Positions 43,034-51,662 of a stretch of 56,705 nucleotides of DNA are shown here, piece by piece (the stretch's first letter is position 1; each line of letters starts with the position of its first letter). The stretch is from Bacteroidales bacterium (GTDB lineage: Bacteria > Bacteroidota > Bacteroidia > Bacteroidales > UBA932): assembly GCA_017549145.1 (NCBI GenBank), contig JAFYVM010000026.1:1-56705 (forward strand), given 5' to 3'. The notes under the pieces are model-generated. The model ran no database searches. It saw only the letters and a list, made by a program, of their open reading frames with translations, and was not told where the DNA came from. The position numbers were made by a program, and so were the translations under genes.

Positions 43034-45592
43034 ATGAAAACTTTACTTAATACAGTTCTTACATTAATGATTGCATTGTGTTGCATTAGTGTAGATGCAT
43101 CAGGACAAGGAATAAATCCATATGTCAATAGTAAGACGACCTTTATCAACCTAAATCTGGACGAGTATGACCTCGGACCTTTAAGCGATGGTATAGTCAC
43201 AATCCGCAAAAATGGAAAATACGCATTTTATCGTCTTAATGGAACTAGGCTATATGGCCCTAACTGGGAGTCTACCAACTATGACTTCCCTAAGTTTTCA
43301 AACGGAGCATGCATAGCGATAGACATGAACTCCAACAACAAAGTCGTCTTGTATTCTAACAGAACGATTAAAGACCTACCTCAAGAATTTAGCGAAATCA
43401 AAGGGTTTGAAGATAGCGTTGCCATTGTAAAGACATTCGCACCTAGCGGAAAAACAGCAACCTCCTATGTCAATACTAATCTCGAAAAGATCTATCCAGA
43501 TCTATATGAAGAATTCAATTCTTTTAGCACTGAACTGGAGATCAGACCTGTGTCATGTGGCCTAAGAGCATATTATAGTAACATAAATCGCGCATGGGGT
43601 TATGTTGACACTGATGGCAATATAGTTATCGAGCCCAAATTCCAATATGTAAGGGACTTTGCAAACGGCTATGCAATTGTCAAAAATAAAAAGGAAGATG
43701 ACACATATTATTTGTCAATTATCGACACAAAGGGTAATGAAGTCTGCATTATCGAAATGGAAGTCGATAGATATGACAAACTACCTCAATATAACAAACT
43801 TTCAGATGTTTCATCTGATGGTATTTATATGTGCATTCCGAGCTATGGTTCACTAACAAAATATTACTCAGTAAATCCTCATAAAAAACTATATGAGGAG
43901 TATAAGGGATCTGAGTTTTATAATGGAAATGCATTCCTAATTACAACAGAAGAGCAATATGAACTTCCATATGTCATAAACGGGCAATTTGAAAAAGTTG
44001 GTCGATGGAAGGAAGACTATGGAGATACATATAACGGATTTCCACGATTCTCGTCCCAAGGATTAATGACACTTAAGGAAAAAGTTGTCCTTAACGCAAA
44101 GGGCGACGAAGTCATCAGAATGCCAGATAGCTACGAATATAGAATAGGTACTTTTTCTGATGAAGGCTATGCCAAAGTAAGTGGATATACTAGAATGTCA
44201 GTAGTAGATACTGTTTTCGTCAAAAAATATCTAAATGATAAAGGAGGTATAATAAGAACAGTGAAGACATATAAATATAAAACCTTTAATGTAAAATATG
44301 TTGGCTACTGCAAAACAAATGGTCATGTTGCAATTGCTTTTGGTATTCGTCCTAAGCATCAAAGCACTACCATAACCAAAACTATTCCTATACCTGGAAA
44401 GAAGCCACAGATTCCACAGGAAGAGGAGGAGGAATCTGATGAGCAAGAGGTAGAAATACCTGAATTTAAAGAAGAAAATGATACAACTGGACTTCCTGAT
44501 TCCATTAGAGTAGTTCCAATATACACGATTAAAATAGAACACAAATATCTAGATGAACCTGAACAGGATGTAACTTATGAATTTAGATATAAACATGACA
44601 CAACATTTATTACATTCTGCCCACCTGCTCCACCTTTCGACACGGAGCCAGGAGAAGAAGTAGAGCTTGTTCATGTAGAACCGGTTAAAGTCTGTGTGCG
44701 TACAGATAAACCTAACGAATACAAAGTAAAGGGTGATGATTCGATCAAGTTCTGTTGGAGGAAAAAGACGATTGATCCCCTACCAGCTGGAATTTATAAA
44801 GGTAGAGTCGGACTAAGAGGAGCCGTGGACAAAAATTGGTCTGTCCCTGTGTGGCTGGAAATCAGTGACAAGAAATCAATAAAAACACCTTACTCAGACA
44901 AAGGTGACTATGGTTATCTCACAATAGGCTTTAATCCAGACGAACAGGTACAAATTGCCTCGAATCCAGAAACAACTACAAAAGGCCTGACTGGAGTTGG
45001 AACAGCTAATCTCTTTATGAATCCAATGAGAGTTATGGGTTTGATGACAGACAAAAAGACTGGCAAGACATATCTGCGTGTAGATGGAGGAGAACTTCAG
45101 TATAGTAAGTTCAATTTTAAATCAGACAGCGGTAGCGACACTAGCAAAAAAGGAAAAGATCTCTTTATGAATCTACTAATTAAAATGAATAGCTTTAATG
45201 TAGGAGATCTTGTCCCTGGTGAATATAGGATAGAAATCATATCTGGAAAGATTGGAGAGCCAGAGTTTACATTCGGAAAACTTGAGCGATTCTCTCTTAT
45301 TCATGGTTGGCTTGACGCACATAGTGAAGAGTTCTCAAAAACAGATTGGGGCTTTATCATGGGTATAGAAGAAAAGGGACTTCCTGATGATTTATATGAC
45401 GGCGCTATCATGCGACGTGTTACTGAAACTCCTAAAGTCCAATGGTATCCTTCGAAAAACTTCTTTGAGGTTCCGATTGATGACGCTATGTATGAAAAGA
45501 TTAAAGAAGCATATATGCTCAAATATCAAAACTTCAAAACAGACGTTGAGCAACAGAAAGCAGCGATTGGCGTTTGTGTAAGACCGAACTAG
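43034..45592 (+). CDS. Large secreted WG-repeat protein
   Basis: This 852-aa protein starts with a signal peptide (about residues 1-24, ALCCISVDASGQG). The N-terminal half has WG-repeat-like units: LGPLSDGIVTIRKNGKYAFYRLNG near 48, and RAWGYVDTDGNIVIEPKFQYVRDFANGYAIVKNK (as a block) near 185. An acidic low-complexity linker follows at about 455-490 (EEEEESDEQEVEIPEFKEEND). The C-terminal ~350 residues match nothing I recognise, though SDKGDYGYLTIGFNPDEQ and PGEYRIEIISGKIGEPEFTFG suggest beta-rich domains. It is visibly more AT-rich than the upstream housekeeping genes. WG repeats are thought to mediate binding; no enzymatic motif is seen. Confidence 0.8.
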   Translation: MKTLLNTVLTLMIALCCISVDASGQGINPYVNSKTTFINLNLDEYDLGPLSDGIVTIRKNGKYAFYRLNGTRLYGPNWESTNYDFPKFSNGACIAIDMNSNNKVVLYSNRTIKDLPQEFSEIKGFEDSVAIVKTFAPSGKTATSYVNTNLEKIYPDLYEEFNSFSTELEIRPVSCGLRAYYSNINRAWGYVDTDGNIVIEPKFQYVRDFANGYAIVKNKKEDDTYYLSIIDTKGNEVCIIEMEVDRYDKLPQYNKLSDVSSDGIYMCIPSYGSLTKYYSVNPHKKLYEEYKGSEFYNGNAFLITTEEQYELPYVINGQFEKVGRWKEDYGDTYNGFPRFSSQGLMTLKEKVVLNAKGDEVIRMPDSYEYRIGTFSDEGYAKVSGYTRMSVVDTVFVKKYLNDKGGIIRTVKTYKYKTFNVKYVGYCKTNGHVAIAFGIRPKHQSTTITKTIPIPGKKPQIPQEEEEESDEQEVEIPEFKEENDTTGLPDSIRVVPIYTIKIEHKYLDEPEQDVTYEFRYKHDTTFITFCPPAPPFDTEPGEEVELVHVEPVKVCVRTDKPNEYKVKGDDSIKFCWRKKTIDPLPAGIYKGRVGLRGAVDKNWSVPVWLEISDKKSIKTPYSDKGDYGYLTIGFNPDEQVQIASNPETTTKGLTGVGTANLFMNPMRVMGLMTDKKTGKTYLRVDGGELQYSKFNFKSDSGSDTSKKGKDLFMNLLIKMNSFNVGDLVPGEYRIEIISGKIGEPEFTFGKLERFSLIHGWLDAHSEEFSKTDWGFIMGIEEKGLPDDLYDGAIMRRVTETPKVQWYPSKNFFEVPIDDAMYEKIKEAYMLKYQNFKTDVEQQKAAIGVCVRPN

Positions 45593-45635
45593 AATAGTGC
45601 ACAATAAAGCTAAGTATATACGGATATTAAATAAT

Positions 45636-46325
45636 ATGGAAAATATTAACTTCTGCCCGTCATGCGGCACAAAGATCGAAGGTCGTCCAAATTTTTGCCC
45701 TACTTGCGGCACTAAAATCTATGGAAGCGATTCTAGTTCAACAGTGCCAAAACAGTCCTTAAAGGACATCGGCGAAAAGGTAACGAAAACTGTCGGTGAT
45801 GTAACTGAAAAAGTCACTACGAAAGCAAAGGATATTTCCGAGAAGATTAACACAGATGAACAAGCTAACAAATTTGCTGATTCTGCAAACGCTTTGATCA
45901 GCAAGCTTGGATACAACATCAAAAAGCTTCGCCCAACCACTATTATCGCACTCATAGCCGGCATAGCTGCAGTGCTTTTGATAATGTTTATCCTTATGAT
46001 ATCAGCTGTAGCCGGTGACTCTGAGGACAATTATAGTTCAGATAGTTATGAGTACTCTTACGGACAAGAAAGCGACTCATACAAATGGATATACGGCACA
46101 TGGGTACTCACAATAGACGGAGAGCAACAAAAAATAGCATTTTACGACAACGGAAATTATCTGATGTTCTTTAACAGCCGATTTGGAGTCACTACTGAAC
46201 ATGGCTCATTCACAATCAAAGGTAACTCCATAAGACTTCAAGCTTACAATGACAAATATCCTTCATATATCGAGATACAAGGCAAACGTCTCAAGAGCGA
46301 TGGACATTACTACAGAAAGCAGTAA
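45636..46325 (+). CDS. Double zinc-ribbon membrane protein
   Basis: This 229-aa protein begins with two zinc-ribbon half-motifs, FCPSCGTKI at about residues 6-14 and FCPTCGTKI at about 20-28, which together could hold one zinc. An amphipathic lysine/threonine-rich helix follows (about 40-95, KVTKTVGDVTEKVTTKAKDI), then one transmembrane helix at about 102-126 and a C-terminal beta-rich domain (WIYGTWVLTIDGEQQKIAFYDNGNYLMFF). The zinc ribbon is predicted cytoplasmic and the C-terminal domain extracytoplasmic. I chose ATG 45636 over the in-frame GTG at 45597 because the ribbon starts just after it. It follows the WG-repeat gene by 43 nt. Function unknown. Confidence 0.78.
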   Translation: MENINFCPSCGTKIEGRPNFCPTCGTKIYGSDSSSTVPKQSLKDIGEKVTKTVGDVTEKVTTKAKDISEKINTDEQANKFADSANALISKLGYNIKKLRPTTIIALIAGIAAVLLIMFILMISAVAGDSEDNYSSDSYEYSYGQESDSYKWIYGTWVLTIDGEQQKIAFYDNGNYLMFFNSRFGVTTEHGSFTIKGNSIRLQAYNDKYPSYIEIQGKRLKSDGHYYRKQ

Positions 46326-46335
46326 TAGCCACCAG

Positions 46336-46611
46336 CTATAATATTTTGTCAATGATTTCCAGGACGGCAAGTGAGGTATCAAGAGAATTTGATTCCGACT
46401 CTGTCTTTCCTGCTTCGATAAGGTCTGCAAACTCTTTGAATTCATAATAGTATTCATTGAGAGGCAGGCCTTCATTGATTATAGTACGTCCTGGTTTAGG
46501 ACCTTGACCTGATGTAGGTGCAGCATGAGGCACTATTTCAGCCCTACGCGCAATATGTATCTCATCCAAGATAAGGTTGCCGTTCTCGCCACCAAAGACT
46601 AACATGAAGCA
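46336..46611 (-). pseudogene. C-terminal remnant of a Gfo/Idh/MocA oxidoreductase
   Basis: About 90 codons are open on the minus strand. LVFGGENGNLILDEIHIARRAE corresponds to the C-terminal beta-sheet domain of Gfo/Idh/MocA dehydrogenases, and YYYEFKEFADLIEAGKTES plus TSLAVLEIIDKIL is the usual last helix pair. The N-terminal NAD-binding Rossmann fold is absent: 46612-46622 is only spacer before the next gene. It is therefore a decayed 3' end. The tail is similar to the remnant at 50112-50463. Confidence 0.8.
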
Positions 46612-46622
46612 TTAGCCTTCCA

Positions 46623-48335
46623 TTAGTCCCAATACTCGATTGTATAAATTATCAGTTCTTCATCCCTCACCTCACGGATGATATTGCCACGGTCATCGTA
46701 TTGACGTTGAGATGACTGAGGACGGCTGAAGTCCATTGAGATTGGTTTACCGTCTTCATCCAATACATTACCTTTATCATCATAACTATACGTTGCACTT
46801 TCAATCGCGAAACTGTTTGCAGGACAATCCTTCCTGATTAATCGTCCCATATCATCATAGAAGTATTTTATATGTATCTTCTCCTTCTTCCAATCAGCAT
46901 ACTGATTTACACTCACACAATAATCAATACGTCCATGGACATCATAATGGTATGTTGTCTCGATCTCACTTAAATCAGCCGCAGCCCAAGTATTAACTAT
47001 TCGGCCATCTTTGTCATAATTAGCGCCCAAATACATGCAAAACTCATCATAGCACACCTCAATTGACTTGATCTTTCCTTTCAAAGTGGAACCTATAACA
47101 TATGCCTCGTTTTCAACAATCAACCTGAGATTCACCCGATGTATTTTTTCAGCAATCTCATGCTCCTTATTCTGACTGAATTCCTGCAACTGAGTCAACG
47201 TATTTCCCTGAACAAAAATTTCCTGACGGCCGTCGGGATATGTCAGTACACCATCACGATAAAGTTCCGCCGAAGGCAATTCCGAGCTATCCTTGATTTT
47301 TGTGAAGAAGTCAGTCACAGACTCATAACCTTCTTTTGCCCTAAGTACACCGTAAAACTTTCGTCCATCAGGATATTCTATCAAAAGGCATTTGAGTTTT
47401 TTAGAACTAACCTTCATTTCTGGAGCATACTTGATCCTATCCAATGCTTCCTGGGTTTCTGCTGTAAAATACTCCTTGAAAGCATCCTTAAAGTTATTCA
47501 AGTATGACTTTGCTGCATCAAAAGCAAGATCTTCATTATTGTTATACGAAATCAAGCCATTGTCAAACACCTTTTTCAAGATTATATCCTTTGTATCCCA
47601 CAAAAGGTAATTCTTAGAATTCAACAGTTCATACCTGTTGTCTTTTTTAAGGATATACGCTCCGTTAGGCAAATCAAATCTATTGCATGTATAATACCCA
47701 TCTTCACGCACCACAATATCTTGTCCTTTGAATTCAATCTCTCGCTCATATGTCTGGGCAATTCCTGAGCACTCCTCTATTCCTTCAGCCAATTCATAGA
47801 CTCTCTGAAGTTTTGTTTTTTGATGAAGCGGTATATTCTTGAGATTATTAGAATATTCTCGTGCGTAACCAGTCACTACGGAGCTTAAAGTAAGCGAAGA
47901 AAAAGAGAAGCCGTTGTATGCTCTCGTAATTGTTGTCGGTTCAGTTATTTCTATTCTAAAATAAGCCTTTTGTGATTCTCTGAAAAATACACCCTTCAAC
48001 CTACCTTTAAGCAACGTATATACAACACAGTTCTCCTTCACCTCATACATTAATTCGCCATCGAAAATTGGTCCGTTATCATGACTAAATTGTAACCTCG
48101 CATCACTGATCTTATTTCCATCAAACTCACCGGAGAGAACATCCTTTTTAGAAAGGTCACCCATATTGTACACGTATAACTTTCCCGATCCGCTCGGAGT
48201 CTTCTTGACAACATACCCTGAATATGCCACATGGGAAGAAAGTTTCACTTCTTTCATTTTTGGTTTTGGTGCAGCATAAACTGATGCAGTCATCACTAAT
48301 GACAATACGAACGAAATTAATACTCTGATATTCAT
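46623..48335 (-). CDS. Secreted protein with MORN-like and YD-repeat-like segments
   Basis: No family assignment is secure for this 570-aa protein. It has a signal peptide (about residues 1-21, MTASVYAAP). The N-terminal part has the short Gly/Tyr strand pattern of MORN-like repeats (YSGYVVKKTPSGSGKLYVYN, LSGEFDGNKI), and YPDGRKFYGVLRAKEG and LTYPDGRQEIF occur later. The C-terminal ~120 residues resemble RHS/YD repeats: TTYHYDVHGRIDYCVSV, IKYFYDDMGRLIRKD, ATYSYDDKGNVLDEDG and RQYDDRGNIIREV. There is no toxin domain, the protein ending in IYTIEYWD. Both flanks carry oxidoreductase remnants. A minus-strand -7 box is at 48375-48382. Confidence 0.72.
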   Translation of the reverse strand: MNIRVLISFVLSLVMTASVYAAPKPKMKEVKLSSHVAYSGYVVKKTPSGSGKLYVYNMGDLSKKDVLSGEFDGNKISDARLQFSHDNGPIFDGELMYEVKENCVVYTLLKGRLKGVFFRESQKAYFRIEITEPTTITRAYNGFSFSSLTLSSVVTGYAREYSNNLKNIPLHQKTKLQRVYELAEGIEECSGIAQTYEREIEFKGQDIVVREDGYYTCNRFDLPNGAYILKKDNRYELLNSKNYLLWDTKDIILKKVFDNGLISYNNNEDLAFDAAKSYLNNFKDAFKEYFTAETQEALDRIKYAPEMKVSSKKLKCLLIEYPDGRKFYGVLRAKEGYESVTDFFTKIKDSSELPSAELYRDGVLTYPDGRQEIFVQGNTLTQLQEFSQNKEHEIAEKIHRVNLRLIVENEAYVIGSTLKGKIKSIEVCYDEFCMYLGANYDKDGRIVNTWAAADLSEIETTYHYDVHGRIDYCVSVNQYADWKKEKIHIKYFYDDMGRLIRKDCPANSFAIESATYSYDDKGNVLDEDGKPISMDFSRPQSSQRQYDDRGNIIREVRDEELIIYTIEYWD

Positions 48336-48374
48336 GGCTATTTTTATTTAATCATTTAACGATTTCCAACCTTA

Positions 48375-48382
48375 CAAAGATA
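48375..48382 (-). promoter_or_regulatory. -7 box for MORN/YD-like gene
   Basis: Minus-strand TATCTTTG lies 39 nt before the ATG. The -33 position is not consensus. Confidence 0.45.
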
Positions 48383-48487
48383 CATTTTTTGCAATACCTT
48401 ACCTATTCCTTAAATCAGTTTCTTATACAACATTAACGAATTCCTGTCTTGAAGATTCCCTAAACGCGAAATGACTATAAATTGATT

Positions 48488-48510
48488 AAAGTTTCAATGA
48501 TCTCTAGAAC
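48488..48510 (-). other. Possible third short remnant of oxidoreductase 3' end
   Basis: Minus-strand GTTCTAGAGATCATTGAAAC plus TTT can be read as VLEIIET, and it differs at only two of 23 positions from the matching part of the remnant at 50112-50463 (50138-50160). It is too short to be sure and could be chance, but it lies in the same 4-kb region, in the same orientation. Confidence 0.4.
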
Positions 48511-48552
48511 GTTAAGACATCGTAACTTTCTAAAAGTTTGAAACTTTGCTAA

Positions 48553-49230
48553 ATGCTGAAGAAGATAAAAAGATTCATTATACTAACGGTTATAGCATTT
48601 TGCTCAATCAGCATTGCGTGGGTACTGGTTTATAAATGGACACCTGTGCAGTGGACTCCTCTGATGCTCAAGAGAACCGTGCAGAACATTGGCGTGAAAG
48701 AGTACGAAAACACTCTCACTTGGGTTGATATTGAAGATATTTCCCAAGTCATGGTTCGCGCTGTGATAGCTTCAGAAGATTGTCGATTCATGGAACACCA
48801 TGGATTTGACATCAAGGAGATCATGAAAATGAAGAAAGAGCATGAGGAGAATGGGAAAAAGTTGCGTGGTTGCAGCACCATCAGCCAGCAAGTGGCCAAG
48901 AACTGTTTCACCTTCTGCGGTCAGAGCTGGTGGCGAAAAGGTTTCGAGGCTTACTACACAGTCCTCATAGAACTTTTATGGAGCAAGGAAAGAATAATGG
49001 AGGTGTATCTTAACATTGTAGAGACAGGTGAAGGAACTTTTGGCATAGAAGCGGCTGCTCAAAAGTACTTCAAACGAAGTGCGTCCAAACTCAACACCCA
49101 TCAGGCCGTATCCATTGCATGCATCCTTCCAAATCCCCTTCAGCGAAACCCACAAACCGTGAGTCAGAAGCATCGACGCAGATACAACTCCACTTACAAG
49201 AGGACTGCACAAACTGCATATCCATTCTGA
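48553..49230 (+). CDS. mtgA: Monofunctional peptidoglycan glycosyltransferase
   Basis: This 225-aa GT51 enzyme polymerises lipid II into glycan strands. One N-terminal transmembrane helix (about residues 7-25) anchors it. The five family motifs are present: VIASEDCRFMEHHGFD (catalytic Glu, with EDxxFxxHxG), RGCSTISQQVAKN, RKGFEAYYTVLIELLWSKERIMEVYLN, GTFGIEAAAQKYF and LNTHQAVSIACILPNPLQRNP. No transpeptidase domain follows. A 15-bp inverted repeat (AAAGTTTGAAACTTT) sits 5 nt upstream of the ATG. It is an isolated gene between accessory proteins. Confidence 0.94.
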   Translation: MLKKIKRFIILTVIAFCSISIAWVLVYKWTPVQWTPLMLKRTVQNIGVKEYENTLTWVDIEDISQVMVRAVIASEDCRFMEHHGFDIKEIMKMKKEHEENGKKLRGCSTISQQVAKNCFTFCGQSWWRKGFEAYYTVLIELLWSKERIMEVYLNIVETGEGTFGIEAAAQKYFKRSASKLNTHQAVSIACILPNPLQRNPQTVSQKHRRRYNSTYKRTAQTAYPF

Positions 49231-49295
49231 AATAATTAAAATCAGTTTTCTAAATTTAAAGTTGAACTATATATAAATAATTTAAAAGAAACGTT

Positions 49296-50078
49296 ATGCG
49301 TAGAACTATTATTCTTATTGCTGCTGCGTTAATGACAGTATTTTCTGCATCCGCACAGAAGAAAGGGGCTGATGAAATCAATCAACTTAAAATTCGCGAG
49401 GCTGCCATGCAACGCCAGATTGATTCACTATGTGCAGTAAACCAGAGCAATCAAGTGCTGATCAAGGAACTCGGGACAATGATTGAGGCTTTTACTGCGT
49501 TAAAGAACACATACAAGTCAAATTCTGATGACGTAAAGAAACTCTTGGAACAGGTTAGCTCATTAAATGATAAAGTAACTGAATTGGCCAGCGCAGAAAA
49601 AGCTCAGGCAGAGCAGGCACCAGCAGAAACAGCTAATGCCGAGTATGAAATCGTAGGAGACCTTTGTCATGGTCTGGCCTTGGTGAAGGAAGGTCTTTTG
49701 TATGGATACGTTAATGCAAAAGGAGGATATGTAATTCCTGCCCAATACGAGCAGGCATCCTCTTTCTGCGAAGGTCTTGCCAGAATCAAGATCAATAACA
49801 AATGGGGCTTTATTGACCCAACTGGCAAGGTTGTCATCCAGCCACAGTTCGAGTATGCAGATGACTTCGGCACTTACAATTATAATGACATGGTGAGAGT
49901 CAAGATCAACGGCAAATGGGGAATGATCAACAAGAAGGGGGCATATGTTGTTTCAGCTCAATATGCTAGTATCCATGTGAGACAAGATGGTTCTCTTTAT
50001 ATTTATTACATGGTTCTACCTTATAGTAATGGTAAATGTTGGCGCGTATATAGAGATGGAACCATTGAGGAGTACTAA
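49296..50078 (+). CDS. Secreted WG-repeat protein with N-terminal coiled coil
   Basis: This 260-aa protein has a signal peptide (about residues 1-20, VFSASAQ), then a coiled coil at about 25-110 (INQLKIREAAMQRQIDSLCA, VKKLLEQVSSLNDKVTELAS). Three clear WG repeats follow at about 128-240: LLYGYVNAKGGYVIPAQYEQ, KWGFIDPTGKVVIQPQFEYA and KWGMINKKGAYVVSAQYASI. The C-terminus ends in YRDGTIEEY. This is a much cleaner WG array than the 852-aa protein at 43034. No catalytic domain is present. The coiled coil suggests an oligomeric periplasmic or surface binding protein, by inference. Confidence 0.85.
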   Translation: MRRTIILIAAALMTVFSASAQKKGADEINQLKIREAAMQRQIDSLCAVNQSNQVLIKELGTMIEAFTALKNTYKSNSDDVKKLLEQVSSLNDKVTELASAEKAQAEQAPAETANAEYEIVGDLCHGLALVKEGLLYGYVNAKGGYVIPAQYEQASSFCEGLARIKINNKWGFIDPTGKVVIQPQFEYADDFGTYNYNDMVRVKINGKWGMINKKGAYVVSAQYASIHVRQDGSLYIYYMVLPYSNGKCWRVYRDGTIEEY

Positions 50079-50111
50079 AAATCACAACCCTCAATAAGAA
50101 AGTCAATCACG

Positions 50112-50463
50112 TCAATGCGTGTCAATAGAAGCAATCAAAGTTTCAATAATCTCCAGAACAGCCAACGATGTCTGCAAAGAATTGTTGGCTGATTCTTTTT
50201 TTCCTTGCTCTAGCAGGTCTGCAAACTCCTTGAATTCGTAATAATATATGTATTGGAGCGATTTCATCAACTCTTGCTGCGACCGCCTGAAAATTCGGAT
50301 TCAAGGTTGAAATCATCGCCTCCATCAAAAGACGGCCACTCTTGCGTGCAGCCTCAACCATACGCGAGCACACAGCAGTTACTTTTATTCTAGGGTCTTG
50401 AGGAGCTCCTTTCAGCACCCAGTCACTGATTCTTCCTGTACCTACAATTCCAAATCTTACCAT
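50112..50463 (-). pseudogene. Collapsed Gfo/Idh/MocA oxidoreductase pseudogene
   Basis: The minus strand starts with an intact NAD-binding N-terminus (MVRFGIVGTGRISDWVLKG, then DPRIKVTAVCSR). It jumps in frame to the middle of the family fold (EAARKSGRLLMEAMISTLNP), losing roughly 70 residues. It then shifts frame near 50250 into the C-terminal block YYYEFKEFADLLEQGKKES and TSLAVLEIIETLIASIDTH, stopping at 50112. A gene of about 1 kb is thus reduced to 352 bp by at least two deletions and a frameshift. A functional protein is very unlikely. Confidence 0.85.
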
Positions 50464-50556
50464 ATCTGCAATATTACATGTGTAAAATTTAAATATTTAT
50501 TGAAGATTTCTGTAGTAAATTGATAAATTGCGCGTCTAATGTGCAAAACTTAAGAG

Positions 50557-51039
50557 ATGAAAGAGTTAGAAATTGAATTCGCACAAATTGCTCGAGAGCA
50601 TAAAGGCACTATATATACAGTCTGCTATATGTTCTCAAACAATGAAGATGACGTAGCAGACCTCTACCAGGAGATCCTCGTCAACCTATGGAAAGGCTTT
50701 ACCAAATTTCGAGGTGAAAGCAATATCAGGACATGGATATATCGTATCAGCCTGAATACGTGTATCTCTTTTGAGAGAAAGAAACATCGTAAGGTAGATA
50801 CTATTCCGTTAACAATGGACATCAATCTATTCGAAGATTCCGATGATGACACAAAACAGGTGCAGTTACTCAAAAACCGCATCAACAAGCTCGGTCCCTT
50901 TGATCGCGCCATCGTACTACTCTGGCTGGAAAACCTTAGCTACGATGAAATCGGAAACATCGTAGGTATAACTGCCAAAAATGTTTCTGTACGCCTTGTC
51001 CGCATCAAGGAACAACTCAAAAACATGTCAAACGAATAA
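50557..51039 (+). CDS. ECF-type RNA polymerase sigma factor
   Basis: This 160-aa sigma-70 family protein has region 2 at about residues 10-75 (YTVCYMFSNNEDDVADLYQEILVNLWKGF and NIRTWIYRISLNTCI), and region 4 at about 108-158 (LGPFDRAIVLLWLENLSYDEIGNIVGITAKNVSVRLVRIKEQL, read as one block). Regions 1 and 3 are absent, as in ECF factors. The gene lies 11 nt before a membrane-protein gene that could be its regulator. No Bacteroidetes housekeeping promoter is evident upstream, consistent with possible autoregulation. Target genes are unknown. Confidence 0.93.
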   Translation: MKELEIEFAQIAREHKGTIYTVCYMFSNNEDDVADLYQEILVNLWKGFTKFRGESNIRTWIYRISLNTCISFERKKHRKVDTIPLTMDINLFEDSDDDTKQVQLLKNRINKLGPFDRAIVLLWLENLSYDEIGNIVGITAKNVSVRLVRIKEQLKNMSNE

Positions 51040-51050
51040 ATAGCATTACA

Positions 51051-51662
51051 ATGGAAAACGAAAGAATATATTCACAGGAGCTCGAAGAAATGCGTTCTCA
51101 GATTGAGATTCTCAAAGGTAAAATAAGTAAACAGGATATCATCAATGAGAAGCACATCACCAGATCAATCAAGACTAATATGTCGGAGATCAAGCGTACA
51201 GTTACCGTTTCTATAATTGCTGGCTCATTGTCATTACCTTACTGCACATGGATATTCTATAAGTTTGGGTTTTCTCTTTACTTTACCATTGCAACGTGTA
51301 TTATGCTGGCTGTATGCCTCATCATTACAATCAGACAGCAATACACACTCAAAAATCTTGACATTTCACAAGGTAACCTCATTGAGGTGGCTGAGAAACT
51401 CAATAAATTCAAGAAGCATTATCATGAATGGATCAAGATTGCCCTTCCGATTATCGTTATCTGGGTATCGTGGTTAACATACGAGGGACTAACCTATATG
51501 GAAAGTGGTCCGATTCAGACAGGCTTCATCACCGGAACAATAGTCGGATGTGTCATCGGTGGCATCATCGGAGGTAGAATCAACCGTAAGATTGTCAAGA
51601 AATCAACAGATATTCTAAATCAGATTGACGAGCTACTCCTTACTGACAAACCTGTCAAATAA
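51051..51662 (+). CDS. Membrane protein paired with ECF sigma factor
   Basis: This 203-aa protein has a coiled-coil N-terminus of about 45 residues (QELEEMRSQIEILKGKISKQ) and then four predicted membrane helices: about 51-70, 78-95 (FTIATCIMLAVCLIITI), 127-145 (IALPIIVIWVSWLTYEG) and 157-178 (TGFITGTIVGCVIGGIIGG). It lacks the zinc-binding HxxxCxxC motif of classical anti-sigma factors. Its position directly after the ECF gene and the cytoplasmic helical N-terminus make a non-classical anti-sigma or sensor role likely, but that is inferred. The 3' end overlaps the convergent CPBP gene by 30 nt. Confidence 0.75.
   Translation: MENERIYSQELEEMRSQIEILKGKISKQDIINEKHITRSIKTNMSEIKRTVTVSIIAGSLSLPYCTWIFYKFGFSLYFTIATCIMLAVCLIITIRQQYTLKNLDISQGNLIEVAEKLNKFKKHYHEWIKIALPIIVIWVSWLTYEGLTYMESGPIQTGFITGTIVGCVIGGIIGGRINRKIVKKSTDILNQIDELLLTDKPVK

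Noticed and set aside
46336-50463. One oxidoreductase gene split by a 3.5-kb insertion
   Set aside because: The 50112-50463 remnant already has its own C-terminal tail, so the 46336-46611 fragment must come from another copy.
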